Positions 10,166-19,071 of a DNA stretch of 64,000 bases are shown piece by piece (position 1 is the first letter of the stretch; every line of letters begins with the position of its first letter). The stretch is from an uncultured Rubripirellula sp. GTDB taxonomy: Bacteria; Planctomycetota; Planctomycetia; Pirellulales; Pirellulaceae. The position numbers and the translations under genes were made by a program. The stretch is taken from assembly GCA_938045805.1 (NCBI GenBank), contig CALIBL010000067.1, forward strand, positions 1 to 64,000, in the 5' to 3' direction. The notes under the pieces were generated by a model. The model saw only the letters and a list, made by a program, of their open reading frames with translations, ran no database searches and was not told the DNA's origin.

Positions 10166-11866
10166 ATGAGTCGTCGTTCCCTTCTTCGCTTATTCCCTCT
10201 GTTCGTCCTTGCGATTGGTCTTCCGAGTCAAATTCAAGCGCAGGTGCAACTTGATCGCTTGTTCCCGTGTGTGGTGCAGAGTGGAAAAAGATCGACGATC
10301 AAAGCGGAGGGTAAATTTCCCGCGTGGCCGGTCAGTCTTGTTGCCGATCGAGAAGATCTACAGTGGGAAGCCGAAGATGAAGCGGGGAGCTTGGCGGTAA
10401 CTGTCCCTGAAGGTACACCACCGGGGATCGTCTGGCTCCGAATGACCGACGAAACCTCATCGAGTGACCTCGTCCCTCTTCTCATCACGACCGCACCGAC
10501 ACTACTTGAAACGGAACCCAACCAAACAGCGGGTGAGGCAAACCCCGTCACCACTCCAATCGCGGTTTGCGGAAAACTTGGCAAAAGTGGCGACTTAGAT
10601 GCCTATCGCCTCTCAGCGAAATCAGGGGAATCCATCAACGTCTCGCTAACCGCCAACCGTATCCTTGCTAGTCCAATGGATGCGGTGCTTCAGATTGCGG
10701 ACATACGCGGTAATGTCCTCGCTCAGGAAGATGACACAAGAGGCCTCGATCCATCAATCCGATTTGTGGCACCCGAGGATGGTGAATACCTGATTCGAGT
10801 CTTTGCATTCCCTGAAACTCCCAACAGCACGATCGGTTACGCCGGTGCCGCAACCTTTGTGTACGGTTTAACGATCGCCCGAGCCGAAAAATTTGTAGAG
10901 CACTTCCTACCCATGGAATTCACCGGCGGTCGCGAATCAGATCGCCTCCTCGGTCAAACTCGCGCCTTTGGCTGGCAACTGCCCCAAGAAATCCCTCTCA
11001 CCTTAACCAAAGCAACCCCTGTATCGCCAAGGGTCGCATCAGGAAATGGATTCTTTGGCTGGCAATGGATCCCTGAGATCGATGACAGCGAGTTAGAGGG
11101 GATCATCGAAACCTCGGACTCGACCGACAAGACTACCGCTGCTGAAGAATCGCTCAAACCTCACCAGGTTCCATTCAGTTTTTCAGGACATCTTGCGACC
11201 CAAAAGGAAGTGGACTCCGTTACCTTCGAGGTGCAAGCGGGTCTCAAATACCGAGCCTCGATTAACTCCAAACGCTTCGGCTACCCGATCGACACCGAGC
11301 TCAAAATTGTCGACTCAAACTCCGGAGAGATCATCGCGAGTAATGATGACCAAAGTCGCAATGACTATGACTCCTCGTTAGTGTTTACCGCGAAAGAGGA
11401 TGGCAGATTCATTGCCGAGATCCGGGATGCGGTTGACGGATATGGTCCACATCACGCCTACACTTTGAAGATTCAAGAAGTCCAACCCCATTTTTCACTT
11501 AGCGTGACTGCACAGAGTTATAAGATCGAACCGAGTAAGACGCTTGAAGTCACTGTTAATGTTAGTCGTCAGGATGGCTTCAACTTCCCGATTGAGATCT
11601 CACTGGCCCCCTTTCCCGATGCAGATGTCAATTCGTCAATCACTGCACAACCGGTGACGTCAGCGGAAAAAGGCGACACGGCAAAAACCGTCAAGCTCAT
11701 TGTCTCGGCCAGTGATGGTGCGAACTTTCAGGGTTGGTTTCGTATCGTGGGTCGTTCGATCGAGGGAGACAAAACGAACAGCGAAACCACCTCAACAGCA
11801 ACTTATTCGCTACGCCCCGAGATTGCCCTAAAGAACCTTTGGCTGAACGCGAAACCATCCAAATAG
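10166..11866 (+). CDS. Secreted protein with PPC (pre-peptidase C-terminal-like) domains
   Basis: A 566-residue exported protein. Residues 1-26 form a signal peptide ending near QIQAQ. Two regions resemble bacterial pre-peptidase C-terminal beta-sandwich domains: one around TEPNQTAGEANPV with GKSGDLDAYRLSAKSGE (about 110-235), the other around KEVDSVTFEVQAG (about 340-430), with DSNSGEIIASNDDQ as the typical acidic turn. No protease catalytic triad is visible, so it is probably a binding or structural partner. The ATG lies one base after the DUF1501 stop, making this the third gene of the operon; the same gene order recurs in planctomycetes. What it binds cannot be read from the sequence. Confidence 0.8.
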   Translation: MSRRSLLRLFPLFVLAIGLPSQIQAQVQLDRLFPCVVQSGKRSTIKAEGKFPAWPVSLVADREDLQWEAEDEAGSLAVTVPEGTPPGIVWLRMTDETSSSDLVPLLITTAPTLLETEPNQTAGEANPVTTPIAVCGKLGKSGDLDAYRLSAKSGESINVSLTANRILASPMDAVLQIADIRGNVLAQEDDTRGLDPSIRFVAPEDGEYLIRVFAFPETPNSTIGYAGAATFVYGLTIARAEKFVEHFLPMEFTGGRESDRLLGQTRAFGWQLPQEIPLTLTKATPVSPRVASGNGFFGWQWIPEIDDSELEGIIETSDSTDKTTAAEESLKPHQVPFSFSGHLATQKEVDSVTFEVQAGLKYRASINSKRFGYPIDTELKIVDSNSGEIIASNDDQSRNDYDSSLVFTAKEDGRFIAEIRDAVDGYGPHHAYTLKIQEVQPHFSLSVTAQSYKIEPSKTLEVTVNVSRQDGFNFPIEISLAPFPDADVNSSITAQPVTSAEKGDTAKTVKLIVSASDGANFQGWFRIVGRSIEGDKTNSETTSTATYSLRPEIALKNLWLNAKPSK

Positions 11867-11903
11867 AAGTCTTGGGCCAAAATAGCGTTCGTCGGCGCTC
11901 ACG

Positions 11904-13121
11904 CTACGCCGGTTGCTCCATCATCAAGGCGGCCAGCAATGCGGCTCTCTTGGGTAAATCGGCCAGCATGAGATGTTCGTTTGATTGATGAGCACCTGCC
12001 CCAACCGCTCCCAAACCATCGAGTGTGGCAGCAACCGGACTGGTGAAGTTACCATCTGAACCACCTCCCACCGCAGTTTGATCAATTTCAAAACCAAGGC
12101 GATCAGCAAGACGACTAGCGGACTCCCACAACCGCTGATTCCGATCATTCCCCTCCATCGGCGGACGCTCCAAATCCATCTCGAGGTCAACTCGAAAGTC
12201 ATCGGATTCGCTCACGAGTGAATTCAACTCTTGCTTGATTCTTCCAAGGTCATTTTGTGAACTCAATCTGACATCCACCACGACCTCGCAATGCGGCGCC
12301 ACCACGTTAGCGGCGATGCCACCGTGAATCAGACCTGGGCTGAAGTTGACCGAAGGAAACCTCTGCCGAATCGCTTCGAGTTGATTCAGTGTCCGCACCA
12401 TCTTGTCAATCGCGTTACGCCCCTCGGTTGGATTCAATCCCGCATGGGCCGCTCTTCCCTCAACCTTCAAGGTAATAAAACCACCTCCCCGACGTTCGGT
12501 TTTCAGTAACCCCTCGTGGCCGACAGGTGGTTCTAGGACGAAGACTCGATCGCAACAGGCAGCCAACGTCCTAATGATTTCGCTTGTGCCGGGACTTCCG
12601 GTTTCTTCGTTGGTGTTCAGTAGCATGATTGGTTTCAGCGTCGGAGTAAGACTTAAGTCGCAGATTACCTTCAGAGCAAACATCGCTTGAACAATGCCGC
12701 CTTTCATATCAAAAACCCCCGGCCCATAGAGTCGTTGATCCGCCTGATGAATCGGCATCTTCTCCAATGTTCCTAGAGGCCACACGGTATCCACGTGACC
12801 AAGCAACATCTGACGCCTCGACTTACCGGCGCGATGCGGTAACACCTCCGCGAAGTCTCTTTTAGGAACAAAAACGCACACACCCGCGGACTGGAAATCC
12901 GTAGGTCGCGACTGCTCGGCCCCTGTCACGCGAATCCAGCGAGCTCGATAACCGAGCGGCTTCAACCAGTCTTCGATTTTTGAAACCACTCGCCTCTGCG
13001 AGCTAAGATCGGACGTTGGAGACTCAATCGCAGCAAGATCCACTACCAATTGCACCATCGCATCCGACTGCTTCAAAAGCCGGTCGGCTAAACAACCGAG
13101 AAGATCATCGCTTAACGCCAT
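11904..13121 (-). CDS. M20-family zinc metallopeptidase (carboxypeptidase G2-like)
   Basis: A 405-residue M20 peptidase/deacylase. The metal-binding elements are in order: GHVDTVWP, GPGVFDMKGG with the bridging Asp, NTNEETGSPG with the catalytic Glu pair, a following LEPP, and a late His in AHQSNEH. The dimerisation domain lies between, starting around RRGGGFITLKVEGRAAHAG. These features fit glutamate carboxypeptidase-like enzymes, which cleave C-terminal glutamate or similar acyl-amino-acid bonds; the substrate is undetermined. A longer frame reaches 13190 but would overlap the upstream gene. The ATG at 13121 leaves a 25-base gap and begins at MALSDDLLG, so I prefer it. No signal peptide is seen, so the product is probably cytoplasmic. 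Likely co-transcribed with the CvpA-like gene. Confidence 0.9.
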   Translation of the reverse strand: MALSDDLLGCLADRLLKQSDAMVQLVVDLAAIESPTSDLSSQRRVVSKIEDWLKPLGYRARWIRVTGAEQSRPTDFQSAGVCVFVPKRDFAEVLPHRAGKSRRQMLLGHVDTVWPLGTLEKMPIHQADQRLYGPGVFDMKGGIVQAMFALKVICDLSLTPTLKPIMLLNTNEETGSPGTSEIIRTLAACCDRVFVLEPPVGHEGLLKTERRGGGFITLKVEGRAAHAGLNPTEGRNAIDKMVRTLNQLEAIRQRFPSVNFSPGLIHGGIAANVVAPHCEVVVDVRLSSQNDLGRIKQELNSLVSESDDFRVDLEMDLERPPMEGNDRNQRLWESASRLADRLGFEIDQTAVGGGSDGNFTSPVAATLDGLGAVGAGAHQSNEHLMLADLPKRAALLAALMMEQPA

Positions 13122-13146
13122 CAAACGGCCCCCTCGAGGATCGCGT

Positions 13147-14136
13147 CTAGAACATCGGCTTAGGGCCAAGCGGGTCAATCTTGGACGCATCCAACTGATC
13201 TAACAGATCGATCACATTGGCCCGAAGTGCTGGTTCATCCAACAATCCCATGATGCTGGGATGATTCAATAGAAGCCTAATGTCTTTTCCTGAGAGAGGC
13301 ACGTTGGTACTAAACATTTTTTTGATGGCTTGATCTTCTTTGAGTCGGGTTAACCACTGCTGCACCGACTGATCACTCACCAGATTCTGATAGGCAGGAA
13401 ATTTCTTTAATGAGCGGATCGCTGAGGGACGGGAAATGAATTCACAAACGGTGATGGCTTTCTTCACGATCCCCCAGTCTCTCACAGATATCAGCGGACG
13501 CGCTCCCACAAATGCTCCGCCAACTCGGGATGCCTCAAACTGCTCACCGGTCTTTTCGATCCAAACAAGCACCTTGCCCTTCGGATCTTCAACCCTAAGT
13601 CCTGATAGCCAGCTTTGCGGCGTGTTATCACGCTGATGCTTTGCAATCGCCGTCACCAGACCTACGAGCAACGCGACCAATAGAAGCCCCTCGAGGCAGC
13701 CCACTCCAAATCCGAGCCAGTGATTCCATCTTGCTCGATTGCCGCTGCTTAGAAAACCTCGGGCAAATAAATGACACAGCAAAGTTGTGCTTGTGATGAC
13801 GACGACTGCCACCAAAATGCAACCCAAAGAGCGATTGGCCAGTCCAGTGAGTCCCGTAACCTGTGAGATCGGTTGTTTGATCTGGATCGCCAGCGATTCG
13901 CCAAAGCTAATGAGAAGAAAAAATGACAACAGCAATGCGAGATGGGCCAGGAGACCGATGCGATAGCCGATTAACATCGCCGCTGCGGCGAGCATCCATA
14001 GCACTAACGATGTCATATCAGACTGAAGAAAGAACATCACCGATGGTGCAGAGATGCAACTCATCACGATGAAATCATCAAGCAACGAGCGTTTCTTCGA
14101 GCCTTTGGGCGATTCTTCTTCAGATGCTTGTGACAT
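13147..14136 (-). CDS. CvpA-like multispanning membrane protein
   Basis: A 329-residue inner-membrane protein. A short charged N-terminus (about 20 residues) precedes four hydrophobic helices between residues 25 and 165. The arrangement and the RNHWLGFGVGCLEGLLL-type helix match CvpA family proteins, which are linked to colicin V production and cell-envelope stress. The C-terminal half is soluble and helical, with repeated short blocks around FPAYQNLVSDQSVQQWL and LLNHPSIMGLLDEPALR, an uncommon extension for CvpA. It is first in a two-gene minus-strand unit with the M20 peptidase 25 bases downstream. I judge CvpA membership likely from helix pattern rather than from invariant residues. Confidence 0.65.
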   Translation of the reverse strand: MSQASEEESPKGSKKRSLLDDFIVMSCISAPSVMFFLQSDMTSLVLWMLAAAAMLIGYRIGLLAHLALLLSFFLLISFGESLAIQIKQPISQVTGLTGLANRSLGCILVAVVVITSTTLLCHLFARGFLSSGNRARWNHWLGFGVGCLEGLLLVALLVGLVTAIAKHQRDNTPQSWLSGLRVEDPKGKVLVWIEKTGEQFEASRVGGAFVGARPLISVRDWGIVKKAITVCEFISRPSAIRSLKKFPAYQNLVSDQSVQQWLTRLKEDQAIKKMFSTNVPLSGKDIRLLLNHPSIMGLLDEPALRANVIDLLDQLDASKIDPLGPKPMF

Positions 14137-14360
14137 GAAAACTGCGCTCGCTCCTCGTCACGACTGTTGGCCGATCCGAAAACTTAAACCGACAGGACTA
14201 CCTGAAACAATATCGGCCAGATTGCCGCTGGATTGCTTCCATTTGCAGTGTGTTAGTTTATTCCGGTTGTATGGGCGGCACCGAATTTTTCGAATTTTAG
14301 AGTCATTTGAGCCGAAAACGCATCCTAAGGTATCTCCACAAATTGGATTCAGGTGACCCT

Positions 14361-15041
14361 ATGTTGCGTGTGATGAGCAGGAAAACCGCTCTGTTTTGCT
14401 TCGCGAGCGTCTTTTGCTCTGCGTGGTTGCATGAGGCACCGGCCCAATCTCCCTTCGATGCTCCTGTTATGGTGGCTGAAGTCCTCATCGCTTCACCGCT
14501 TGATGAGGTGACCAGGGGAAACACAGAAGGCTTACGTCAATTAGTTCAGAACGAACAGATTCCGCAGGCCGTCAACGGCAGCTTCGTCCTCCCAAAACTC
14601 TCCGCTGCCTCGACCACCCAAAACTTGGATGGTCTGAAACATCTGCCCAAGGATTTCCGTGATGAGCAGACAGTGCCGCGAATGGATCTTCCCGAGAGCG
14701 GATCCGATCGCGAACAGGATTGGGAATGGACCGAAATTCAGTGGGAAGCGGCGAACACCTATTCAAATCCACGTTATTTCGAAGATCGAATGCTTGAGAG
14801 GCACGGGCACCAGACGTTGGGTAAGCTGCAGCCTTTAGCAAGCGGAGCACGATTTTTTGCAGCGATTCCAATGTTGCCTTACCTGATGGCGGTCAGCGAA
14901 CCGGACGAGAAGGAGTACTCGCTGGGCTATTACCGCAGTGGGAATGCTGTCCCCGCACTGAGACAACGCCCCCCCTTCGAGAGACGTGCTGTTCTATCGG
15001 AAACAGCGGTTCTCTCGGGATTTTTCCTGCTCGTCCCATAG
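14361..15041 (+). CDS. Secreted protein of a planctomycete-specific type, function unknown
   Basis: A 226-residue protein of unknown function. A basic N-terminus and hydrophobic core ending near HEAPAQS (about residue 29) indicate a signal peptide. The middle is polar; the C-terminal part has the block NPRYFEDRMLERHGH, then a hydrophobic region ARFFAAIPMLPYLMAV and EYSLGYYRSG, a combination I associate with conserved planctomycete exported or membrane-anchored proteins. A TTG start at 14307 would add an implausible 18-residue leader, so the ATG at 14361 is preferred. It precedes the DUF6580-like gene on the same strand with a gap of about 140 bases. Confidence 0.6.
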   Translation: MLRVMSRKTALFCFASVFCSAWLHEAPAQSPFDAPVMVAEVLIASPLDEVTRGNTEGLRQLVQNEQIPQAVNGSFVLPKLSAASTTQNLDGLKHLPKDFRDEQTVPRMDLPESGSDREQDWEWTEIQWEAANTYSNPRYFEDRMLERHGHQTLGKLQPLASGARFFAAIPMLPYLMAVSEPDEKEYSLGYYRSGNAVPALRQRPPFERRAVLSETAVLSGFFLLVP

Positions 15042-15184
15042 TTGCCGCGGCGGGTGCCTGAACGGTGAAGATTCTCCATGGGATCTCCCAGTTTCGTTCG
15101 CCGCGCTCTTTTCCTCGCTTTCGCAAGCGTATAGAACATGGGGGAAGAACTTTGTTTTTGGATGCCCCTCGGAGACGGATTTTG

Positions 15185-15718
15185 ATGTTCTATCTTCTGA
15201 TGATTGCTGCGGCCGCAAGCCGACTGTTACCTCATCCGCCCAATGTCGCTTGCATAGGAGCTCTCGGGCTGTTCGCCGGGTGCTATCTGACCGGTAAGCG
15301 AGCCTTTCTTGTCCCCTTGGGGGCTCTACTCTTGAGCGATGTGGCTGGTCAGATTCTCAGTATTCCCGGTATGGGCTTCTACCAACCACTGACCATGGCG
15401 GCTGTCTATTTGGGTGTACTGGCTTCGGTTCCAGTTGGCCGTTGGATGGCATCACGAAAATCATTGTGGATCAAAGCACCTGCTGGCTCGGTTGCTGCTT
15501 CCACTGCGTTCTTCCTGATTAGCAACTTCGGTGTTTGGATCAGTGGCTGGTACTCCTTGACATTAGGCGGTCTTGCCGCCTGCTACGTCAATGCGATCCC
15601 CTTTTACGGGTACACCTTGGTGGGTGATCTTGCCTTCACTGGCATCCTGTTTGGAGCATACGAACTATCCAGGAGAGCATCCAAGTCTCAAATCAATGCC
15701 CAGCAGGTTGCCCTCTAG
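15185..15718 (+). CDS. DUF6580-like integral membrane protein
   Basis: A 177-residue hydrophobic protein with about five or six membrane helices. The opening AAASRLLPHPPN, then IGALGLFAG, LVPLGALLLSDV and FFLISNFGVW match a DUF6580-type family found in planctomycetes and relatives, which resembles small ECF-transporter substrate-binding (S) components in general form. No ATPase or transport partner gene is adjacent. A frame open from 15065 would add a highly basic 40-residue leader; the ATG at 15185, directly before the first helix with GGAG upstream, is the better start. An intrinsic terminator follows at 15756-15782. Transport function is inference only. Confidence 0.7.
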   Translation: MFYLLMIAAAASRLLPHPPNVACIGALGLFAGCYLTGKRAFLVPLGALLLSDVAGQILSIPGMGFYQPLTMAAVYLGVLASVPVGRWMASRKSLWIKAPAGSVAASTAFFLISNFGVWISGWYSLTLGGLAACYVNAIPFYGYTLVGDLAFTGILFGAYELSRRASKSQINAQQVAL

Positions 15719-15755
15719 CAGCAACCCTCCAGCTAGTACTGGAACACACTATCAG

Positions 15756-15782
15756 AAGCCCTTCCAGCGGAAGGGCTTTTTT
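15756..15782 (+). terminator. Intrinsic terminator after the DUF6580-like gene
   Basis: A perfect 10-base inverted repeat (AAGCCCTTCC / GGAAGGGCTT) with a three-base loop is followed by a run of six T. It lies 38 bases after the DUF6580-like stop and between two convergent genes. The T-tract is on the plus-strand side only. Confidence 0.92.
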
Positions 15783-15834
15783 CGTTTCCAGAAGGAAACC
15801 AGTGGAAGCTACCCTAAGTCACGTGACTGTTCTG

Positions 15835-18800
15835 TCAGTCCAACGCCACCCTTTCCATCTTCGCCTCCAAGTGCACCTGCTCGCTGAGCCTACCACCCGC
15901 GCTCCAATAAATTGAATAGGTAACTGGAACGAGATAGAGAACAACAATGGTTGCAAATAGTTCCCCAAAGGCAATGCTGGTCGCCATGGGGATTAGGATC
16001 TGAGCCTGAATGGATGACTCAAGCAAGATCGGAGTCAGGCCACCAATGGTGGTGATCGTTGTGAGTAGAACTGGCCGAAAACGTCTTGAACCCGACTCTT
16101 CGAGTGCCTGCTGAATCGGCACGCCACTCCGCACTCGACTGTTGATAAAGTCAATCAGAACGATGGAGTCGTTCACAACAATCCCCGTCAGGGCAACAAT
16201 CCCGTACATGCTAAAGAGCGTGAGCGGGATATCCATAAACAGATGGCCCATCACGGCTCCAAGCATGCCGAACGGGATGATCAACATGATCATGGCTGGT
16301 TGAATCGCAGACTTGAACTCCAAAGCCAACAACACAAACATGACGATCAACGCAACGCTGAATCCAAAAAACAGACTCCCCAATGACTCGGCTCGCTGCT
16401 CCTGCTGACCTTCCCACTTCACTCGGAGTGTCGGAAACTCGCGTAATAATTCGGGTTCAAAGTTTGCCTGTAAATCCGCGACCACCTCGGCGGCGTTTGC
16501 CACCTCTTCATCTAGGTCACTTGAAATCGTGATGGACCTCGCTTGATCAATTCGATTGATCTCGGAATAACTTCGAACAATATCGATTTGAGCAAGTTCT
16601 GTGATCGGACGTTCAACATCATCTTCGAGTCGGACACGAATTTCATCAAAATTGGACAGTAGCTTTCGATCTTCGCGTGGATAGGTCACCATCACCTTGA
16701 CTTCATGTCGACCTCTCTGAACTCGCATTACCTCCTCGCCGTAATAGGCTGCGCGGACGGTCTCCGCGAGGTCGGATGTTCGGACTCCCATCGCGAATGC
16801 CTCGGGTTTGATCCTAAAGCGATATTCCCACTTCCCCGGAACGGAATCATCTCGAATATCGAATAGCCCTGGATAGGTACTCAGCTGCTGCTTGCACCGC
16901 TCGACAGCCTCTTCAAGTTCAGCCACTGAATCAGCAGACCCGAGTAATTTAAATTCAACCGGTGCGCCACCCGGGCCGAACGATCGGGTCCCCAAAGTCA
17001 GCTCCTCCGTACCTGGGATGAAACCGACCTCTTCCCGCCACTTACCCACAATCTCTTGGCTGCGAACACCCCGATCTTCCGACTTGATTAATTCGATTTC
17101 AACGCTTCCCTTGTGGCTGCCTCCGCCAGCAGGCGAAGCAGATCCGCCAGGGCCTGAACCTTGCACTTGGGCTCCAACCACACGAAAGGAGTTCTTAGCG
17201 ATTGGGCGTCCTTGTTGCTCGTAGTCGTCGGCAACCTTCCAGAACGCATCCTCAACTTTCTGCATCGCCTTCGCCGTGACACTTGCGGGAGTGCCGTCAG
17301 GAAAAGAAACCGATGCGTTAAGAGTGTTGCCGTCGACACGCGGAAAGAAAGTAAATTTGACGATTCCAGACTTCTGCAGTCCTGCCGTCAGCAAGATCGC
17401 CCCCAAGCACGCCGCGCCAACGATCAGGCGATGATTCAGCGCAAACCGCAATGACGGCTGATAAACCTTGGTGATGAACTTATCCAACGCGCCGCTGGCG
17501 TACCGATTACCGATCTTGGCAGGAATCATCACCCACCTGAATGCAAAGAAGATGACATTCAACACACGAAACAGAAGACTCTTCTCATGAGCAAGATGAC
17601 AAGGCAAGATCGTCACGCATTCTAGAAGTGAGGCGAGCAGCATGGCGATGATCGCTGCGGGCATCACCGCCGTGAATTTACCCATGGTTCCACTGACGAA
17701 CAGCAAAGGAGCGAAAGCGACGACGGTGGTCAAAACGGCTGTCACCACCGAAGGAATCACCTCAACCGTGCCATCAATCGCAGCCTGCAAGTAGGACTTT
17801 CCCATTTGCCGGTGCGCAAAAACATTCTCACCGACGACAATCGCATCATCCACCACGATGCCCAATGCCATGACAAATGCGAACATCGAGATCTGATTCA
17901 ATGTCTGTCCGGTCAAGTATAAATAGGCAGCAGCCGCAAACAGAGAAAAGGGAATACCTAAAGCCACCCAGAACGATAGCTTGGGATCCAAAAACAAAAG
18001 AAGGATCACAAAAACGATGACCAAACCTTGCCCGCCGTTGCGCACAAGCAGGTTCAAGCGACCACGAACTTCAACTGACTCATCGCTCCAAGTCATCAGC
18101 GAATACCCATCAGGCAGCTCCGTCCGCTCCACAAAACTCTTGACCGAATCGATCATGGCAAAGAGATCTTGAGAGGTGCTACGCTGCACCGAGAGCGCCA
18201 TAGCGGGCTGCCCGTTGATAAAATTAAGCGAGGTCGAATCGGCAAACTCATCGCGAACCAATCCGAGATCACCCACAGTAAGGACGGCGCCGTTGGCATC
18301 AGCCACCAAAGGTAGTTTCGCAATCTCACCGCCTTCGGTCCTGCGGTTGTTACCTCGAAGAAGGACTTCCTGAGACTGACTCCGAATAGAACCCGCAGGT
18401 AGTTCGCGATTTTCTCTACGGATCACTTCAGCAGCCCTGCGAAGCGTGAGGCCATAGGAACGCAGCGTCTCTTCGGGAATCTCGATATCGATCTGGTAAT
18501 TGCGAGCAGCCAAGTAGTCCACCTGCGCAACCTCGGACAAAGCCAAGAGATCATCGCGTACTCGCTCTGCCACCTCACGCAATTGCAACTCCGCATCCAC
18601 ACTGATCTTGCCACTCTCATCGGCCTCATGTGGTCCGATGATCCCGACGCGAATGGAAGGCCGCCGGTTGGTGACCAGACTGATCTGATGCTGTTCGGCT
18701 TCGAGAGGGAAACTGGGAATACGATCGACCTCACTGCGGACTTCATCCAGAACTCGATCGGGTGACCTGCCCCCCGGGATTAATTCAAGCACCACATTGC

Positions 18801-19071
18801 ACGCCCCCTCCTGGGCCACCGTTGTGACTTTCTTCACACCCTCGATTGTTCTGACGGCCTCCTCAATTTTCTGACCGACTCCCTCCTCAACTTCCTGCGG
18901 AGCGGCACCTGGATAGGGCACGGTGACGAGAATCCGATCGAGATCGAACTCTGGGAATGATTCACGTCGCATCTCACCCATGCAGTACCAACCGACCACC
19001 AAGACGGCGACCATGCAGAGATTCAATGCGGAAGAGTTAGCAATGGAGGATCGTACTAAACCTCGCATCAT
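15835..19071 (-). CDS. RND-family efflux transporter (AcrB/HAE-type permease)
   Basis: A 1078-residue inner-membrane RND permease of normal family length. It has the duplicated RND layout: a first helix near residues 12-32, a large periplasmic loop, a helix bundle around residues 330-530, a second helix near 560, a second periplasmic loop and a final helix bundle. The GIVVDDAIVVGEN motif of the fourth helix carries the acidic pair needed for proton coupling. The opening stretch PEFDLDRILVTVPYPGA is typical of the family. It is co-transcribed with the adaptor gene: the two overlap by ATGA at 19068-19071. The substrate (drug, lipid or other amphiphile) cannot be decided. No TolC-like outer-membrane channel gene lies nearby. 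Confidence 0.95.
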   Translation of the reverse strand: MMRGLVRSSIANSSALNLCMVAVLVVGWYCMGEMRRESFPEFDLDRILVTVPYPGAAPQEVEEGVGQKIEEAVRTIEGVKKVTTVAQEGACNVVLELIPGGRSPDRVLDEVRSEVDRIPSFPLEAEQHQISLVTNRRPSIRVGIIGPHEADESGKISVDAELQLREVAERVRDDLLALSEVAQVDYLAARNYQIDIEIPEETLRSYGLTLRRAAEVIRRENRELPAGSIRSQSQEVLLRGNNRRTEGGEIAKLPLVADANGAVLTVGDLGLVRDEFADSTSLNFINGQPAMALSVQRSTSQDLFAMIDSVKSFVERTELPDGYSLMTWSDESVEVRGRLNLLVRNGGQGLVIVFVILLLFLDPKLSFWVALGIPFSLFAAAAYLYLTGQTLNQISMFAFVMALGIVVDDAIVVGENVFAHRQMGKSYLQAAIDGTVEVIPSVVTAVLTTVVAFAPLLFVSGTMGKFTAVMPAAIIAMLLASLLECVTILPCHLAHEKSLLFRVLNVIFFAFRWVMIPAKIGNRYASGALDKFITKVYQPSLRFALNHRLIVGAACLGAILLTAGLQKSGIVKFTFFPRVDGNTLNASVSFPDGTPASVTAKAMQKVEDAFWKVADDYEQQGRPIAKNSFRVVGAQVQGSGPGGSASPAGGGSHKGSVEIELIKSEDRGVRSQEIVGKWREEVGFIPGTEELTLGTRSFGPGGAPVEFKLLGSADSVAELEEAVERCKQQLSTYPGLFDIRDDSVPGKWEYRFRIKPEAFAMGVRTSDLAETVRAAYYGEEVMRVQRGRHEVKVMVTYPREDRKLLSNFDEIRVRLEDDVERPITELAQIDIVRSYSEINRIDQARSITISSDLDEEVANAAEVVADLQANFEPELLREFPTLRVKWEGQQEQRAESLGSLFFGFSVALIVMFVLLALEFKSAIQPAMIMLIIPFGMLGAVMGHLFMDIPLTLFSMYGIVALTGIVVNDSIVLIDFINSRVRSGVPIQQALEESGSRRFRPVLLTTITTIGGLTPILLESSIQAQILIPMATSIAFGELFATIVVLYLVPVTYSIYWSAGGRLSEQVHLEAKMERVALD

